This document shows positions 51,169 to 60,857 of a stretch of 64,000 nucleotides of DNA, in pieces (position 1 is the first letter of the stretch; the number at the start of each line of letters is the position of its first letter). The stretch covers positions 3,565,557-3,629,556 of the forward strand of contig NZ_GL877878.1 in NCBI RefSeq assembly GCF_000194155.1. The letters are read 5' to 3'. Origin of the DNA: Saccharopolyspora spinosa NRRL 18395 (lineage in GTDB: Bacteria > Actinomycetota > Actinomycetes > Mycobacteriales > Pseudonocardiaceae). A program made the translations under genes and the position numbers. Below the pieces are notes generated by a model that made no database searches, was not told the DNA's origin, and saw only the letters and a program-made list of their open reading frames with translations.

Positions 51169-52056
51169 TCACCTGGCGCGCAGGACCGCGACCGGGCAAG
51201 GCGCCCGGTTCACCACGGCGTGGCTGACCGAACCGAGCAGGCTCCGGCGAATGCGGCCCCGGCCGTGGCTTCCGACCACCAGCAGACCTGCCCCGCGCGC
51301 CTCGCGCAACAGGGCCTGCGCGGGCTTTTCCGGGATGATCGCGCGCCGCACCTCGACGTCGGGATACTGCTCGCCCCAGCCGGCCAGGGATTCGGCGACC
51401 GCTTCCTCGGCTTCGCCGCGCACCTCGCTCCACGGCAGCTCCCACTGCTTGACCCGGGCGAAGGGGTCCAGCGGCAGGTCGCTCCAGGCGTGCACGGCCA
51501 CCAGGTCGCAGCCGTGCCGGGAAGCGAAGTCGTAGGCGAAGCCGATGGCCAGCTTGCTGGCGGACGACCCGTCGACACCCACCACCACAGGTGCCGTCCC
51601 CGGCTCCTCGACGCTGCCGCGGACCACCACGACCGGGGCGCCGGTGCGCCGCGTCAGCAGCTCCGCAGAGGTCGAGCCGAGGACCCCCATCTCCACCTCG
51701 ATCCGCGGCCCACCGAGCACCAGCACCTCGGCGTCGTCGGCCATCTCGCTGAGCACCTCGGCCGGGTCCCCGAACGGCAGGTAGCTGCGCACCTCCAGCT
51801 CCGGGTCGAGCTCCCGGCAGGACTCACCCAGCAGGTCGAGCTCGCGCCGCAGGATCTGCTGCAGCGGCTCCAGCACGCCGTCCTCGCCCGGCACCTCGAT
51901 CGTGGTGTGCGCGTCGAACGGCCAAGTGAGCACGTGCACCAGCAGCAAGGGCCGACGCCGATCGGACGCCTCGCGCGCCGCCCAGCGAACCGCCCGGCGG
52001 GACGGCTCCGACAAATCGAATCCCACGATGACCGCCTTGCGCGCTGTCGCCGCCAC
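51169..52056 (-). CDS. Tandem universal stress protein (USP)
   Basis: The protein has 295 residues with two USP domains. The first begins AVIVGFDLSEPSRRAVRWA and the second VVVGVDGSSASKLAIGFA. The second ends with the ATP-binding GSHGRGRIRRSLLGSVSHAVVNRAPCPVAVL; the first has GGPRIEVEMGVLGSTSAELL, a degraded nucleotide loop. Related to the USP at 59328-60209. Tandem USPs of this type are linked with hypoxia responses in mycobacteria. Confidence 0.85.
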   Translation of the reverse strand: MAATARKAVIVGFDLSEPSRRAVRWAAREASDRRRPLLLVHVLTWPFDAHTTIEVPGEDGVLEPLQQILRRELDLLGESCRELDPELEVRSYLPFGDPAEVLSEMADDAEVLVLGGPRIEVEMGVLGSTSAELLTRRTGAPVVVVRGSVEEPGTAPVVVGVDGSSASKLAIGFAYDFASRHGCDLVAVHAWSDLPLDPFARVKQWELPWSEVRGEAEEAVAESLAGWGEQYPDVEVRRAIIPEKPAQALLREARGAGLLVVGSHGRGRIRRSLLGSVSHAVVNRAPCPVAVLRAR

Positions 52057-52171
52057 CCGAAACGCCTCCCCCTGCCATCAGTCGGTCGATGGTGCCCATG
52101 ATGGATCAGACTTCGACGCGCGGCACTCGATCAGGGCACATCCCTGCGGTCGCCCAGGCGAAACGAGGCCG

Positions 52172-52188
52172 TTGGACCCTCGTCCACG
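52172..52188. promoter_or_regulatory. DosR-like palindrome between divergent USP and otsB genes
   Basis: TTGGACCCTCGTCCACG contains GGAC-N4-GTCC, with the spacing of the mycobacterial DosR box (GGGAC-N4-GTCCC). It lies between divergent genes of a USP-rich island. Binding is inferred from pattern only. Confidence 0.4.
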
Positions 52189-52308
52189 CGAAGCCGACGA
52201 GCCGCAGCGACGGCACCGAACGACGGTGGATTCGCGCATCAAGTCGGGTATCCGAGAAGTGGTGCTAGTCCGACCACGGTCTAGGCGGTGTGGAGAACCG
52301 GAGTCCGC

Positions 52309-53610
52309 ATGGCCAGCACGAACATCGATCCCCGTCGCCACCGCGCGGTGCTGTTCGAAATGGACAGGGTGATCACCGACACCGCCTCGGTGAGCGCGCT
52401 GCTGTTCGACGACGCGGTCCCGTTGGTCGACGCGTTGCGCAGCCAAGGCGTCCGCACCGCGATCATCTCCGCCAGCCGCAATTGCACCCAGGTCCTGGAA
52501 CAGGCCGGAGCAGGACAGTTGTTCGACGTCCGGATGGACGGAGTGCTCGCCGATGAGCTGGGGTTGCCCGGCAAGCCCGATCCCGCGGTGTTCCTCGAAG
52601 CCGCGCGTCGGCTCGACACGCCGCCCTGGGCGTCCGTGGTCGTCGAAGACGGCCAGGCCGGGGTGGAGGCCGCCAGAACGGGTGGTTTCGGCCTCATCAT
52701 CGGGGTTGCCCGGACCGGCCCGCCGAGCCGGCTGCTGGAGGCCGGGGCCGACGTGGTCGTATCAGCGCTCACCGACGTTTCCGTCGCGGCGTCCAGCCAG
52801 CGGCGGCTATCCGAGGTCCCTGACGGTCTCGGCCGCTGGGGCGAGATCGCCGACCACCTCCGAGGTCACCGACCCGTGGTGCTGCTGGACTTCGACGGCA
52901 CCCTCGCGCCGATCCGGAGCGACCCGACCAAGGTCACCATGCCGGTGAAGACGCGGGAGGTCCTGCAGCGGCTCGTCCTGCGCTGCCCGGTGGCGATCCT
53001 CAGCGGCCGGGACCTGCGGGACGTGCTCAGCAGGATCCGCATCGACGGCCTGTGGTGCGCGGGGAGCCACGGATTCGAGCTGGCCGGCCCGGGCGACGTG
53101 TCGATCGCACTGCCGGCCGGTGAGTCCGCGCTGCCCGATCTCGACGAGGCCGAACGGCGGCTGTCCGATGAGCTGGAACTCGTCGCAGGCGCCCGGGTCG
53201 ACCGGAAGCACTTCGCCCTCGCGGTGCACTACCGCAACGTCGCGCCGGACGCCGCCGACCAAGTGATATCTATTGTGGACAGTGTCGGTGACGCTTTCCC
53301 CGGACTCCGCACGACGCACGGCCGGCGAGTGGTCGAGTTGCTGCCGAACATCGACTGGAACAAGGGCCGGGCGCTGCGATGGCTTTTGGACCGCATGGGG
53401 TTCTTGGGCCCCGACGTCGTTCCCGTCTTCGCCGGCGACGACTACACCGACGAAGACGCGCTGCGCGAGATCCACGACGACGGGATCGGAATCGTGGTGC
53501 GCAGCGCAGAACACGGCGATCGCCTGACCTGGGCCCACTACTCGGTCGGCGACCCGCTCTCGCTGACCGCGTTGCTCGCGCGCTTCACTTCGTCGCCGGG
53601 GAGCGCATGA
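52309..53610 (+). CDS. otsB: HAD phosphomutase-like/trehalose-6-phosphate phosphatase fusion
   Basis: The protein has 433 residues with two HAD domains. The first (about 10-180) resembles beta-phosphoglucomutase, but its nucleophile motif reads FEMDRVITDT, with E17 instead of Asp and R20 instead of Gly. The second (about 190-433) is OtsB-like with LLDFDGTLAPI and VFAGDDYTDEDALRE, so it should release trehalose from its phosphate. ATG 52309 follows CGGAG. Its stop overlaps the GH65 start, so both form one trehalose/disaccharide unit. Confidence 0.8.
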   Translation: MASTNIDPRRHRAVLFEMDRVITDTASVSALLFDDAVPLVDALRSQGVRTAIISASRNCTQVLEQAGAGQLFDVRMDGVLADELGLPGKPDPAVFLEAARRLDTPPWASVVVEDGQAGVEAARTGGFGLIIGVARTGPPSRLLEAGADVVVSALTDVSVAASSQRRLSEVPDGLGRWGEIADHLRGHRPVVLLDFDGTLAPIRSDPTKVTMPVKTREVLQRLVLRCPVAILSGRDLRDVLSRIRIDGLWCAGSHGFELAGPGDVSIALPAGESALPDLDEAERRLSDELELVAGARVDRKHFALAVHYRNVAPDAADQVISIVDSVGDAFPGLRTTHGRRVVELLPNIDWNKGRALRWLLDRMGFLGPDVVPVFAGDDYTDEDALREIHDDGIGIVVRSAEHGDRLTWAHYSVGDPLSLTALLARFTSSPGSA

Positions 53611-56033
53611 ACCCGTGGCAACTCGACTTCCGCGGCTTCGACCCGCACGACGAAGGTCGCCGGGAAGCCTTGTGCACCTTGGGAAACGGGTACTTCGCCA
53701 CCCGCGGCGCGGCGCCGGAGTCCCGCGCCGACGGGGTGCACTACCCCGGCACCTACGTCGCGGGCTGCTACGACCGGCTGACCACGACCATCGCCGGTCA
53801 GGAGGTGCAGAACGAGTCGCTGGTCAACATGCCGAACTGGCTGCCGGTGACCTTCCGCATCGACGAAGGCGCGTGGTTCGACCCGGCGCAGGTCCAGCTG
53901 CTCGACCACGAGCAGGAACTCGACCTCGAACGCGGCATCCTGGTCCGCCGGTTGCGCTTCCGCGACGAGCAGGCGCGGACGACCAGGATCGTGCAGCGCA
54001 GGTTCGTGCACATGTCCCGGCCGCACCTCGCCGGACTGGAAACCACCCTCGTCGCCGAAGACTGGTCGGGCCCGATGACGTTCCGCTGCGGCATCGACGG
54101 CCGGGTGACCAACTGCGGTGTCGAGCGCTACCGAGACCTCGCCGGAAGGCACCTCGTCGAGCACCAGTCCTTCGAAGTCGCGCCGAACATCGCCGTCCTG
54201 CACGCGCGAACGTCCCAATCCCGCATCCGCGTCGCCGAAGCCGCGCGGTTGCGGGTGTTCGTGGCGGGTGAGCTCATTGACCCCGGCCCGTCCCTGGTCA
54301 GGCAGGACGACCTGATCGCCCACGACATCCCGCTGGACGTCGAGCAGAACGCGGAAGTGCGGGTGGAGAAGATCGTCTCGCTGCACACCTCGCTGGACCG
54401 CGCCAGCACCGAACCGGTCACCGAGGCCGTCGACGACGTGCGCGATGCCGCCGGGTTCGACGATCTGGCCCGATCGCACAGCCTCGCGTGGGCGCACCTG
54501 CACGGCAAATTCCACTGTGGACTATCGATGAGCGGGCCCGCGCAGCAGGCGGTGCATCTGCACCTGTTCCACCTGCTGCAGACCACCTCGCCGAACACCG
54601 TCGACCTCGACGCCGGTATCCCCGCCCGCGGATTGCACGGCGAGGCCTACCGCGGCCACATCTTCTGGGACGAGCTGTTCGTGCTGCCGACCCTCGACCT
54701 GCGCCTCCCGGCGCTGGCCCGCGCCCTGCTGCTGTACCGCTACCGCCGACTGCAACAGGCGCGGAAAGCCGCCCGCGACGCGGGCTTCGCCGGCGCGATG
54801 TTCCCCTGGCAAAGCGGCAGCAACGGCCGCGAAGAAACCCAACGCATGCACCTCAACCCCCGCTCGGGCCGCTGGCTGCCCGACCACACGCACCTGCAAC
54901 GGCACATCGGGCTCGCGGTCGCACACAACGTCTGGCACTACCACCGAGCCAGCGGGGACGAGGAGTTCTTCGTCGACTTCGGCGCCGAGATGATCCTGGA
55001 GATCGCCCGGTTCTTCACCTCGCTCACCCACTACGACCGCAGCCGGGACCGCTACGTCATCCGCGGCGTCGTCGGCCCGGACGAGTACCACACCGCATAC
55101 CCCGGGCGGGACCGGCCGGGAATCGACAACAACGCCTACACCAACATCATGACCGCCTGGCTGTGCCGCACCGCCGTGCACGTCCTCCGCGAACTGCCCG
55201 ACCAGCGGCGCGGCGAACTCGTCGACGCGCTGGAGATCCGCCACCCCGAGATCGACCGCTGGAAGCGGATCTCGCAACGCATTTTCGTCCCGTTCCACGG
55301 CGACGGCATCATCAGCCAGTTCGACGGCTACGACCGGCTCGCCGAACTCGACTGGGACGCCTACCGGCAGCGCTACGGCGACATCCAGCGCCTGGACCGC
55401 ATCCTGGAGGCCGAGAACGACGATCCGAACCGCTACCAGGCGTCCAAGCAGGCGGACGTGCTGATGCTGTTCTACCTGCTGTCGGCCGAAGAGCTCGGGG
55501 AGATCCTGGGCGGGCTCGGCTACCCGATGCCCAGCATTCCCGACAACATCGAGTACTACCTCAAGCGCACCAGCCACGGGTCCACCCTCAGCGCCGTCGT
55601 GCACGCCTGGGTGCTGGCCCGCAGCCAGCGGCACCGAGCACTGGAGTTCTTCGACGACGTGCTGGCCAGCGACATCCACGACACCCAGCACGGCACCACC
55701 GCCGAAGGCATCCACCTCGCCGCCATGTCAGGCAGCATCGACCTCCTGCAACGTTGCTTCGCCGGCATCGAAATCCGCGACGGCGCACTGCACCTCAACC
55801 CGCTGTGGCCGAGCGAACTGGGTCCGCTGGGACTGTCCATCCGCTACCAGGGCCAGCCGGTCACCATCGAGGTCACCGGCCGCACCGCCACCATCCGCAC
55901 CAGCCCGGGGAGGAAGCGAGCCCCCATCACCTGCACCTGCGGCACCCGCACGGTCTGCCTGGGCCCCGGCGAAACCGCCCGTTTCTCGCTGGAACACCCC
56001 ATCCGCGGCGCAGACCCGACGAGTCTCGCCTGA
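53607..56033 (+). CDS. GH65 family glycoside hydrolase/phosphorylase
   Basis: The protein has 808 residues. It contains the GH65 hallmarks: LGNGYFATRGAAPES near residue 30, FWDELFVLP, then GVVGPDEYHTA with the general-acid Glu at about 493, SKQADVLML and TSHGSTLSA, which bind phosphate in phosphorylases. Trehalose or kojibiose phosphorylase-type activity is likely. It is translationally coupled to the OtsB fusion. The lost phosphomutase activity of that fusion would be the natural next step for released beta-glucose 1-phosphate. Confidence 0.85.
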   Translation: MNPWQLDFRGFDPHDEGRREALCTLGNGYFATRGAAPESRADGVHYPGTYVAGCYDRLTTTIAGQEVQNESLVNMPNWLPVTFRIDEGAWFDPAQVQLLDHEQELDLERGILVRRLRFRDEQARTTRIVQRRFVHMSRPHLAGLETTLVAEDWSGPMTFRCGIDGRVTNCGVERYRDLAGRHLVEHQSFEVAPNIAVLHARTSQSRIRVAEAARLRVFVAGELIDPGPSLVRQDDLIAHDIPLDVEQNAEVRVEKIVSLHTSLDRASTEPVTEAVDDVRDAAGFDDLARSHSLAWAHLHGKFHCGLSMSGPAQQAVHLHLFHLLQTTSPNTVDLDAGIPARGLHGEAYRGHIFWDELFVLPTLDLRLPALARALLLYRYRRLQQARKAARDAGFAGAMFPWQSGSNGREETQRMHLNPRSGRWLPDHTHLQRHIGLAVAHNVWHYHRASGDEEFFVDFGAEMILEIARFFTSLTHYDRSRDRYVIRGVVGPDEYHTAYPGRDRPGIDNNAYTNIMTAWLCRTAVHVLRELPDQRRGELVDALEIRHPEIDRWKRISQRIFVPFHGDGIISQFDGYDRLAELDWDAYRQRYGDIQRLDRILEAENDDPNRYQASKQADVLMLFYLLSAEELGEILGGLGYPMPSIPDNIEYYLKRTSHGSTLSAVVHAWVLARSQRHRALEFFDDVLASDIHDTQHGTTAEGIHLAAMSGSIDLLQRCFAGIEIRDGALHLNPLWPSELGPLGLSIRYQGQPVTIEVTGRTATIRTSPGRKRAPITCTCGTRTVCLGPGETARFSLEHPIRGADPTSLA

Positions 56034-56143
56034 ACCCGGCCGTCACGCGGAACCACACCGACTACGGATCATCCAAACTGGACAGCCCGTTCACCCTCGT
56101 ACTCCCTTTCGGCGTCACGGGGAAATCGGTTACCTGAAGCGTC

Positions 56144-56157
56144 GGGCCCTTCGGCCG
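56144..56157. promoter_or_regulatory. DosR-like motif upstream of Cdh-like gene
   Basis: GGGCCCTTCGGCCG has a GGGCC-N4-GGCC arrangement like many mycobacterial DosR sites. It lies about 80 bases upstream of the Tat-exported phosphatase gene. Inference from pattern only. Confidence 0.3.
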
Positions 56158-56235
56158 TAGTCCGTCGATACCGTCCCTGGTGCACTCACACCAAGGACGT
56201 CATCCGCTGGCCGAGTCGTCATGCCGGAGTCACCC

Positions 56236-57084
56236 ATGAGCGCGAACGAGAACGCCGGGAACTCAGCTCGGCGCCAATTCCTGAAGCTCTCCGGTGCCGC
56301 CGGAGCCGCCGCGGTTCTGGTCGGTTCCGCTGCAGCGGCCGCGACGAACCTGCCCGCCGCCGCCCAGACCGACCCGTGCGGCGCCGACAGCGACACCGGG
56401 ATCAAACTCTGGGACCACGCCAAAGCCTGCGGGGAAGCCCAGCGCGACCCCACGCACCACCCCATGCCCAGCTACTGCAAGGGGACGAATGCGGATGACG
56501 TCGTGCTCGACGGCGCGGACCCACCTGGAACCCACAACTTCTTGCTGGTTCCCACCAGCCGCGTGAAGGGCATCGAGTGCCAGAAGATCAGGTTCGGGAG
56601 GAACTACTGGCAAGACGCGTGGGACCAAGCACAGCCGACTGGAGCCACCCCGGTGACCTACACCGGCGGCCAGATCGGTCTGGGCGTCAACGCCGCGCAC
56701 GACACGTCCGGCAAGCGCGTTCGAGACCAGGACCAACTGCACATCCACCTGGCCGGCATCTCGACGAAGGTACTCGACCAGCTGAACAAGGCTGGCATCA
56801 AGAACGATGTGAACGGCTGGGCGGCATCACGCGTGAAAGTCGAGTTCAAGGGCGACACGCGCTATTACCGAGCGCTCCACGTCGCGAACTTGAACCAGAA
56901 CCTCTTCGCGCTCATGTTCGACAACGTTGCGCGCCCGACACGCGAAGACATGGCGGTCCAGATGATGATCGTGACGCAGAGCCCGCACGGATTCTACGTG
57001 CTGACCAGCAATTCCGACATGACCGGCGCTCAACATGGAATCGGCGGGACGAGCAGTTGCAACCGGTTGCTCGTGTACGGCTGA
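56236..57084 (+). CDS. Tat-exported CDP-diacylglycerol pyrophosphatase-like protein
   Basis: The protein has 282 residues. A twin-arginine signal (SARRQFLKLSGAAGAAAVLV) is present. The mature part carries the Cdh pattern: HNFLLVPTSRVKGIE, YWQDAW and the HIT-like catalytic LHIHL. Cdh-type enzymes cleave a pyrophosphate bond in CDP-diacylglycerol or similar nucleotides. ATG 56236 has GGAG seven bases upstream. Confidence 0.75.
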   Translation: MSANENAGNSARRQFLKLSGAAGAAAVLVGSAAAAATNLPAAAQTDPCGADSDTGIKLWDHAKACGEAQRDPTHHPMPSYCKGTNADDVVLDGADPPGTHNFLLVPTSRVKGIECQKIRFGRNYWQDAWDQAQPTGATPVTYTGGQIGLGVNAAHDTSGKRVRDQDQLHIHLAGISTKVLDQLNKAGIKNDVNGWAASRVKVEFKGDTRYYRALHVANLNQNLFALMFDNVARPTREDMAVQMMIVTQSPHGFYVLTSNSDMTGAQHGIGGTSSCNRLLVYG

Positions 57085-57105
57085 TCGCGACGAACGTGCT
57101 TCGCG

Positions 57106-57360
57106 GTGGTGACATGGCCCGCACCTCAAGTGGTGGCGGACATGGCTGCCGAGTGCCGCCGGCAGCTTCCCGGCTTGCAGGTGCGGACCGACGTGCGCAT
57201 GGGGCATCCGGCGAACGTGCTGCTGGACGCGACCGCGTGTGCGAGCGTTCTGGTCCTCGGCCCACCGAGGGTGAGCAAGACCCGGCGGGTCCTGCCCGGC
57301 TCAAGCGCCTAAGCGGCCTGCCCGGTGGCCATCGTCCGCTGGAGTCCCGACCTCACACAG
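57106..57360 (+). pseudogene. Universal stress protein C-terminal fragment
   Basis: The frame reads VVADMAAECRRQLPGLQVRTDVRMGHPANVLLDATACASVLVLGPP, the last third of a USP domain. A following stop and then CPVAIVR in another frame show decay of the ATP-loop end. No start or N-terminal domain is present. Confidence 0.6.
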
Positions 57361-57633
57361 ATAGGTGTCAATGGGCTCTAGCTCTCCCCGCTCGCGTCTC
57401 GAAATGCTTGGGGCTCATGGTGGCCGGGGTTTCGGCGGGGCAATGCTCCTGCTCGACGGATGGAAGCTTCAGACGTGACGCGAAAAGCGAGGAGCCGGAG
57501 TCGTTCTCCTCGGACTGGTCCACAGTGGTTCTTGTTGTGGGGCTGGGGTGCTTTGCGTCCGCCACCGGGGTTTCCGGCTGCATCCCTCAGACGTTGAACG
57601 GTTCGGCGCGCGAACCTTCTGGGAGGGTTGAAC
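57361..57633. other. Intergenic region upstream of USP genes
   Basis: About 270 bases without a credible gene. It should contain the promoter for the coupled USP pair at 57634 and 58452. Confidence 0.4.
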
Positions 57634-58452
57634 ATGGGTGCGAATGGACCCGTAGTCGTGGGTGTGGACGGCTCCGAGCGGTCGATGGCGGCGGCAACGT
57701 GGGCGGTTCGGGAGGCCGACCTGCGCGGGGCGAAGCAGGTGCGGGTCGTCATGGTCACCGGCGATCCGCTCTGGGACGACGAAGCCTGGGAAACCACCGT
57801 TCCCGTCGCGGACCAGCTTTCCGATAGCCACCCGGAGCTGGAGGTCTCCCCCGAAGTCGTGCACGGCGACCCGGCCGACGTGCTGATGCACCTTTCCGGC
57901 GAGGCGCAGCTGGTCGTGGTCGGGTCGCGGGGGCGCAGCGCGCTGACCGCGACCCTCCTGGGATCGGTCAGCGCCAAGGTCGCCGCCCACGGGCGTTGCC
58001 CGGTCGTCGTCGTTCGCGATCACCGCGACAGCGGGCCGGTGGTCGTCGGGCTGGACAACTCCCCGCACAGCAGCACCGCGCTCCGATACGCGTTCGACGC
58101 CGCAGCCCGGTACGGGAGCGAGCTCGTGGCGATGCAGGTGTGGGAGGACGTCGAGTACGCCCCGGTGGTGCCCAGGCTGGAGTATGAGCTGATCGATCTG
58201 CAGGCCGAGGCCCGTCTCGGTCTCGCGGAACAGCTGGCGGGCTGGGCGGAGTCCTTCCCTAACGTGCCGGTGCGCCCGGTCGCGCAACGCGGCCACCCGG
58301 TGGCCGAGCTCGCCGCCGCCAGCGAGGACGCGCGGCTGCTGGTCGTCGGGCATCGGGGGCGGGGCGGATTCACCGGACTGCTGCTGGGATCGGTGGCCAC
58401 GGGGCTGATCCGCCACGCGGTGTGCCCGGTGGCCGTCGTTCGCGACAGGTGA
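57634..58452 (+). CDS. Tandem universal stress protein (USP)
   Basis: The protein has 272 residues with two USP domains. Both retain the ATP-binding loop: VVVGSRGRSALTATLLGSVSAKV and VVGHRGRGGFTGLLLGSVATGL. ATG 57634 follows GGGAGG. Its stop overlaps the next USP start (TGATG). Nucleotide-binding stress protein of the island. Confidence 0.88.
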   Translation: MGANGPVVVGVDGSERSMAAATWAVREADLRGAKQVRVVMVTGDPLWDDEAWETTVPVADQLSDSHPELEVSPEVVHGDPADVLMHLSGEAQLVVVGSRGRSALTATLLGSVSAKVAAHGRCPVVVVRDHRDSGPVVVGLDNSPHSSTALRYAFDAAARYGSELVAMQVWEDVEYAPVVPRLEYELIDLQAEARLGLAEQLAGWAESFPNVPVRPVAQRGHPVAELAAASEDARLLVVGHRGRGGFTGLLLGSVATGLIRHAVCPVAVVRDR

Positions 58453-59303
58453 TGAGGAGGGCGAGATGGCGATCCCGGACAAAGCCCGTTGTCGTGGGCG
58501 TCGACGGCTCGGAAGACTCCGTCCGGGCGGCTGCCTGGGCCGTGGCCGAAGTGGGCCACCGCAGCGCACCGCTGCGGCTCGTGATCGTCAACGACGACCC
58601 GGCACGAGCCGACTACGCGGAGAAGGCCGTGCAGAAAGCTGCCGCGAAATGCCGCGCGCAAGCGCCCCACCTGAACATCGACGCGGAAGCCGTTTCCGGT
58701 CATCCCGTCGAGGAACTGCTGCGTCGCAGCGCGGAAGCGCAGTTGGTGGTGCTCGGCAAACGCGGGCAGGGCGGCTTCACCGACGCGCTGCTGGGCGGTG
58801 TCAGCTCGGCCGTGGCCACGCACGCCTCGTGCCCGGTGGTCGTGGTGCGCAAGGGCGTTCCGACGACCGTCGGACCGGTGGTCGCCGGCGTGGACGGGTC
58901 GGAGAGCAGCCTGGCGGCGTTGCGGTTCGCCTTCGAAGAAGCCGCCGGTCGCGCAGCGGAGCTCGTGGTCATGCAGGTGTGGCGCGAAGAGGGCCTGCTC
59001 GCCGTGCCGCTGCCGCCGTTCGACCGGGCCAAGGTGCAGCGCGAGATCGAGCGCGCGCTCGCCGAGCAGACGGCCTTCTTGCGCGAGGAGTTCCCGAAGG
59101 TCCGCACTCGTGAAGTCGCACAGCGCGGGCACCCTGTCTCGGCGCTGGCGGATGCCGGCCGGGACGCCCAGCTGCTCGTCGTCGGACATCGCGGTCGCGG
59201 TGGGTTCGACGGGCTGTACCTGGGCTCCGTCGCGGCCGGGGTGTTGCACCATGCTCCGTGCCCGGTCGCGGTCGTCCGCAGCGCAGAAGCCGCCGTGTCG
59301 TGA
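58452..59303 (+). CDS. Tandem universal stress protein (USP), start possibly shifted
   Basis: The protein has 283 residues with two USP domains (LGKRGQGGFTDALLGGVSSAV and VVGHRGRGGFDGLYLGSVAAGV). The first residues (MRRARWRSRTKPVVVGVDG) are unusual. A better start, ATG 58466 with GAGGAGGGCGAG, is in another frame and encodes MAIPDK before a triple A. One extra A near 58484 would explain both. It may still be translated from 58452. Confidence 0.8.
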   Translation: MRRARWRSRTKPVVVGVDGSEDSVRAAAWAVAEVGHRSAPLRLVIVNDDPARADYAEKAVQKAAAKCRAQAPHLNIDAEAVSGHPVEELLRRSAEAQLVVLGKRGQGGFTDALLGGVSSAVATHASCPVVVVRKGVPTTVGPVVAGVDGSESSLAALRFAFEEAAGRAAELVVMQVWREEGLLAVPLPPFDRAKVQREIERALAEQTAFLREEFPKVRTREVAQRGHPVSALADAGRDAQLLVVGHRGRGGFDGLYLGSVAAGVLHHAPCPVAVVRSAEAAVS

Positions 59304-59327
59304 CGCGCAACATCGCGTGCCGGACTG

Positions 59328-60209
59328 TCAACGCCCGGCGCGCAGCACCGCGACGGGACACGGTGCACGGTTCGCCACGGCGTGGCTCACCGAGCCGAGG
59401 AGCGCCCGGCGGATCCGGCCGCGCCCGTGGCTGCCCACGACGAGCAGGCTCGCCTCCCGGGCTTCCCGGAGCAACGCCTCAGCCGGTCGCTCCGGCGTGA
59501 CCACCCGCCGCACCACGACGTCGGGGTAGTGCTCGCCCCAGCCCGCGATGGCCCCGGCAAGCACCTCGTCGGCATCACCGCGCACCTCGTTCCAGGGGAG
59601 CTTCCAACCCCGCACGCGTGCGAACGGGTCCAACGGCAGGTCGCTCCAGGAGTGCACGGCCGCGAGTTCGCAGTCGTGTCGCGAGGCGAAGTCGTAGGCG
59701 AATCCGACGGCGAGCTCGCTGGTCGCTGAGCCGTCGACGCCCACCACGACCGGCGCGGACGCCGGGACGGGGCGCTCGCGGTCCTCCCGGACGACGACCA
59801 CCGGGGCGCCGGAGCGGCGTGCGAGCAGTTCGGCCGAAGTCGAACCCAGCACACTGTGGGAATCGACCCGGGCGCCGCCGAGCACGAGCAGTTCGGCCTG
59901 CGCCGCCAGCGTGCTGAGCTCCTCGACGGGGTCGCCGAACGGGAGTTCGCTGCGCACTTCCAAGGCGGGTTCGATCTCCCGGCAGCCTTCGGCCAGCACG
60001 CCGAGCTGGTGCTGCAGCCCCTTCTGGAGGTGCTCCAGGACGTCATCACCACCGGGCAGCGGACCCACCGTGACGCCTTCGAACGGCCAGGTGATCACGT
60101 ACACGAGCAGCAACGGCCTACGTCGGCTGACGGCTTCGCGAGTCGCCCACCGAACCGCGCGCCGGGACGATTCCGAGAAGTCGAACCCGACAACGACAGG
60201 TTTGCTCAT
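59328..60209 (-). CDS. Tandem universal stress protein (USP)
   Basis: The protein has 293 residues and is closely similar to the USP at 51169-52056 (same RRPLLLVYVITWPF and SDLPLDPFARV regions). The second domain keeps GSHGRGRIRRALLGSVSHAV, while the first has a degraded loop. ATG 60209 is chosen over 60215 and a longer start at 60242. The gene is convergent with the USP pair upstream of it. Confidence 0.85.
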   Translation of the reverse strand: MSKPVVVGFDFSESSRRAVRWATREAVSRRRPLLLVYVITWPFEGVTVGPLPGGDDVLEHLQKGLQHQLGVLAEGCREIEPALEVRSELPFGDPVEELSTLAAQAELLVLGGARVDSHSVLGSTSAELLARRSGAPVVVVREDRERPVPASAPVVVGVDGSATSELAVGFAYDFASRHDCELAAVHSWSDLPLDPFARVRGWKLPWNEVRGDADEVLAGAIAGWGEHYPDVVVRRVVTPERPAEALLREAREASLLVVGSHGRGRIRRALLGSVSHAVANRAPCPVAVLRAGR

Positions 60210-60260
60210 CCCCATCACCCTCGAACGCCCGGCGCATGCCACCGTCCTCCCGGCTGCCCC

Positions 60261-60857
60261 TCAGTGCTCCAGCCACTTCGCTTCGACGATCTTCCATTCG
60301 CGGGTCCAGGCACGCTCGGCGCATGCGTCGGCGATCCCGCGGACGCACCAGATCAACCCTGCGCACAGCAGTTCGCCCGCAACCGCGATCTCGAAGGCGA
60401 CCGCGCCCGCAGAGGCCCGCACCTGGGCTTCGCTTCGCGGCGCGACCGTGATGCGATCGACCCTGTCCACCCACAACCGAACCGTGCCGCCGAGCACGGT
60501 CGCCGCCGGTACGGCCGCGGTGTCCACGTGCGCCCTGCCGTCCGCGCCGGTCCACGAAACCCCTGCCGAGTAGCTGGTGGACTCGTGCTCGGCTCCGCTG
60601 ATCACGTGGGCGACGGGCGCACTCGTCACGACGGCTTCCACCGGTCGCCTCGTCGAGGCGGCGACCGCAGCCTCCCGCGCTTCCGCGGCGTAGTTCGCGT
60701 TCCCGGCCACGATCGCCGCCGGGACCATCAGCACGGCGGCGCCGAGCAACACGAGGATGGCGATCGCCGTGACTCGGTCCAGCCGACGCCGCAACGGATT
60801 CCGCCACAACGCGTGGGCGAGCCACCGAACACCGGCTCGCAGTGAGTTGCCGTCCAT
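60261..60857 (-). CDS. Rv1733c-like membrane protein
   Basis: The protein has 198 residues. Two transmembrane segments flank an extracytoplasmic loop: AIAILVLLGAAVLMVPAAIVAG and VAFEIAVAGELLCAGLIWCV. The N-terminal NPLRRRLDR and overall layout match the Rv1733c family, a DosR-dependent antigen family in mycobacteria. ATG 60857 has a GGAG site. It supports a dormancy-type island. Confidence 0.8.
   Translation of the reverse strand: MDGNSLRAGVRWLAHALWRNPLRRRLDRVTAIAILVLLGAAVLMVPAAIVAGNANYAAEAREAAVAASTRRPVEAVVTSAPVAHVISGAEHESTSYSAGVSWTGADGRAHVDTAAVPAATVLGGTVRLWVDRVDRITVAPRSEAQVRASAGAVAFEIAVAGELLCAGLIWCVRGIADACAERAWTREWKIVEAKWLEH

Noticed and set aside
54488..56137. Frame overlapping the GH65 gene
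   Set aside because: Arg/Pro-rich shadow without motifs; the GH65 frame is fully conserved.
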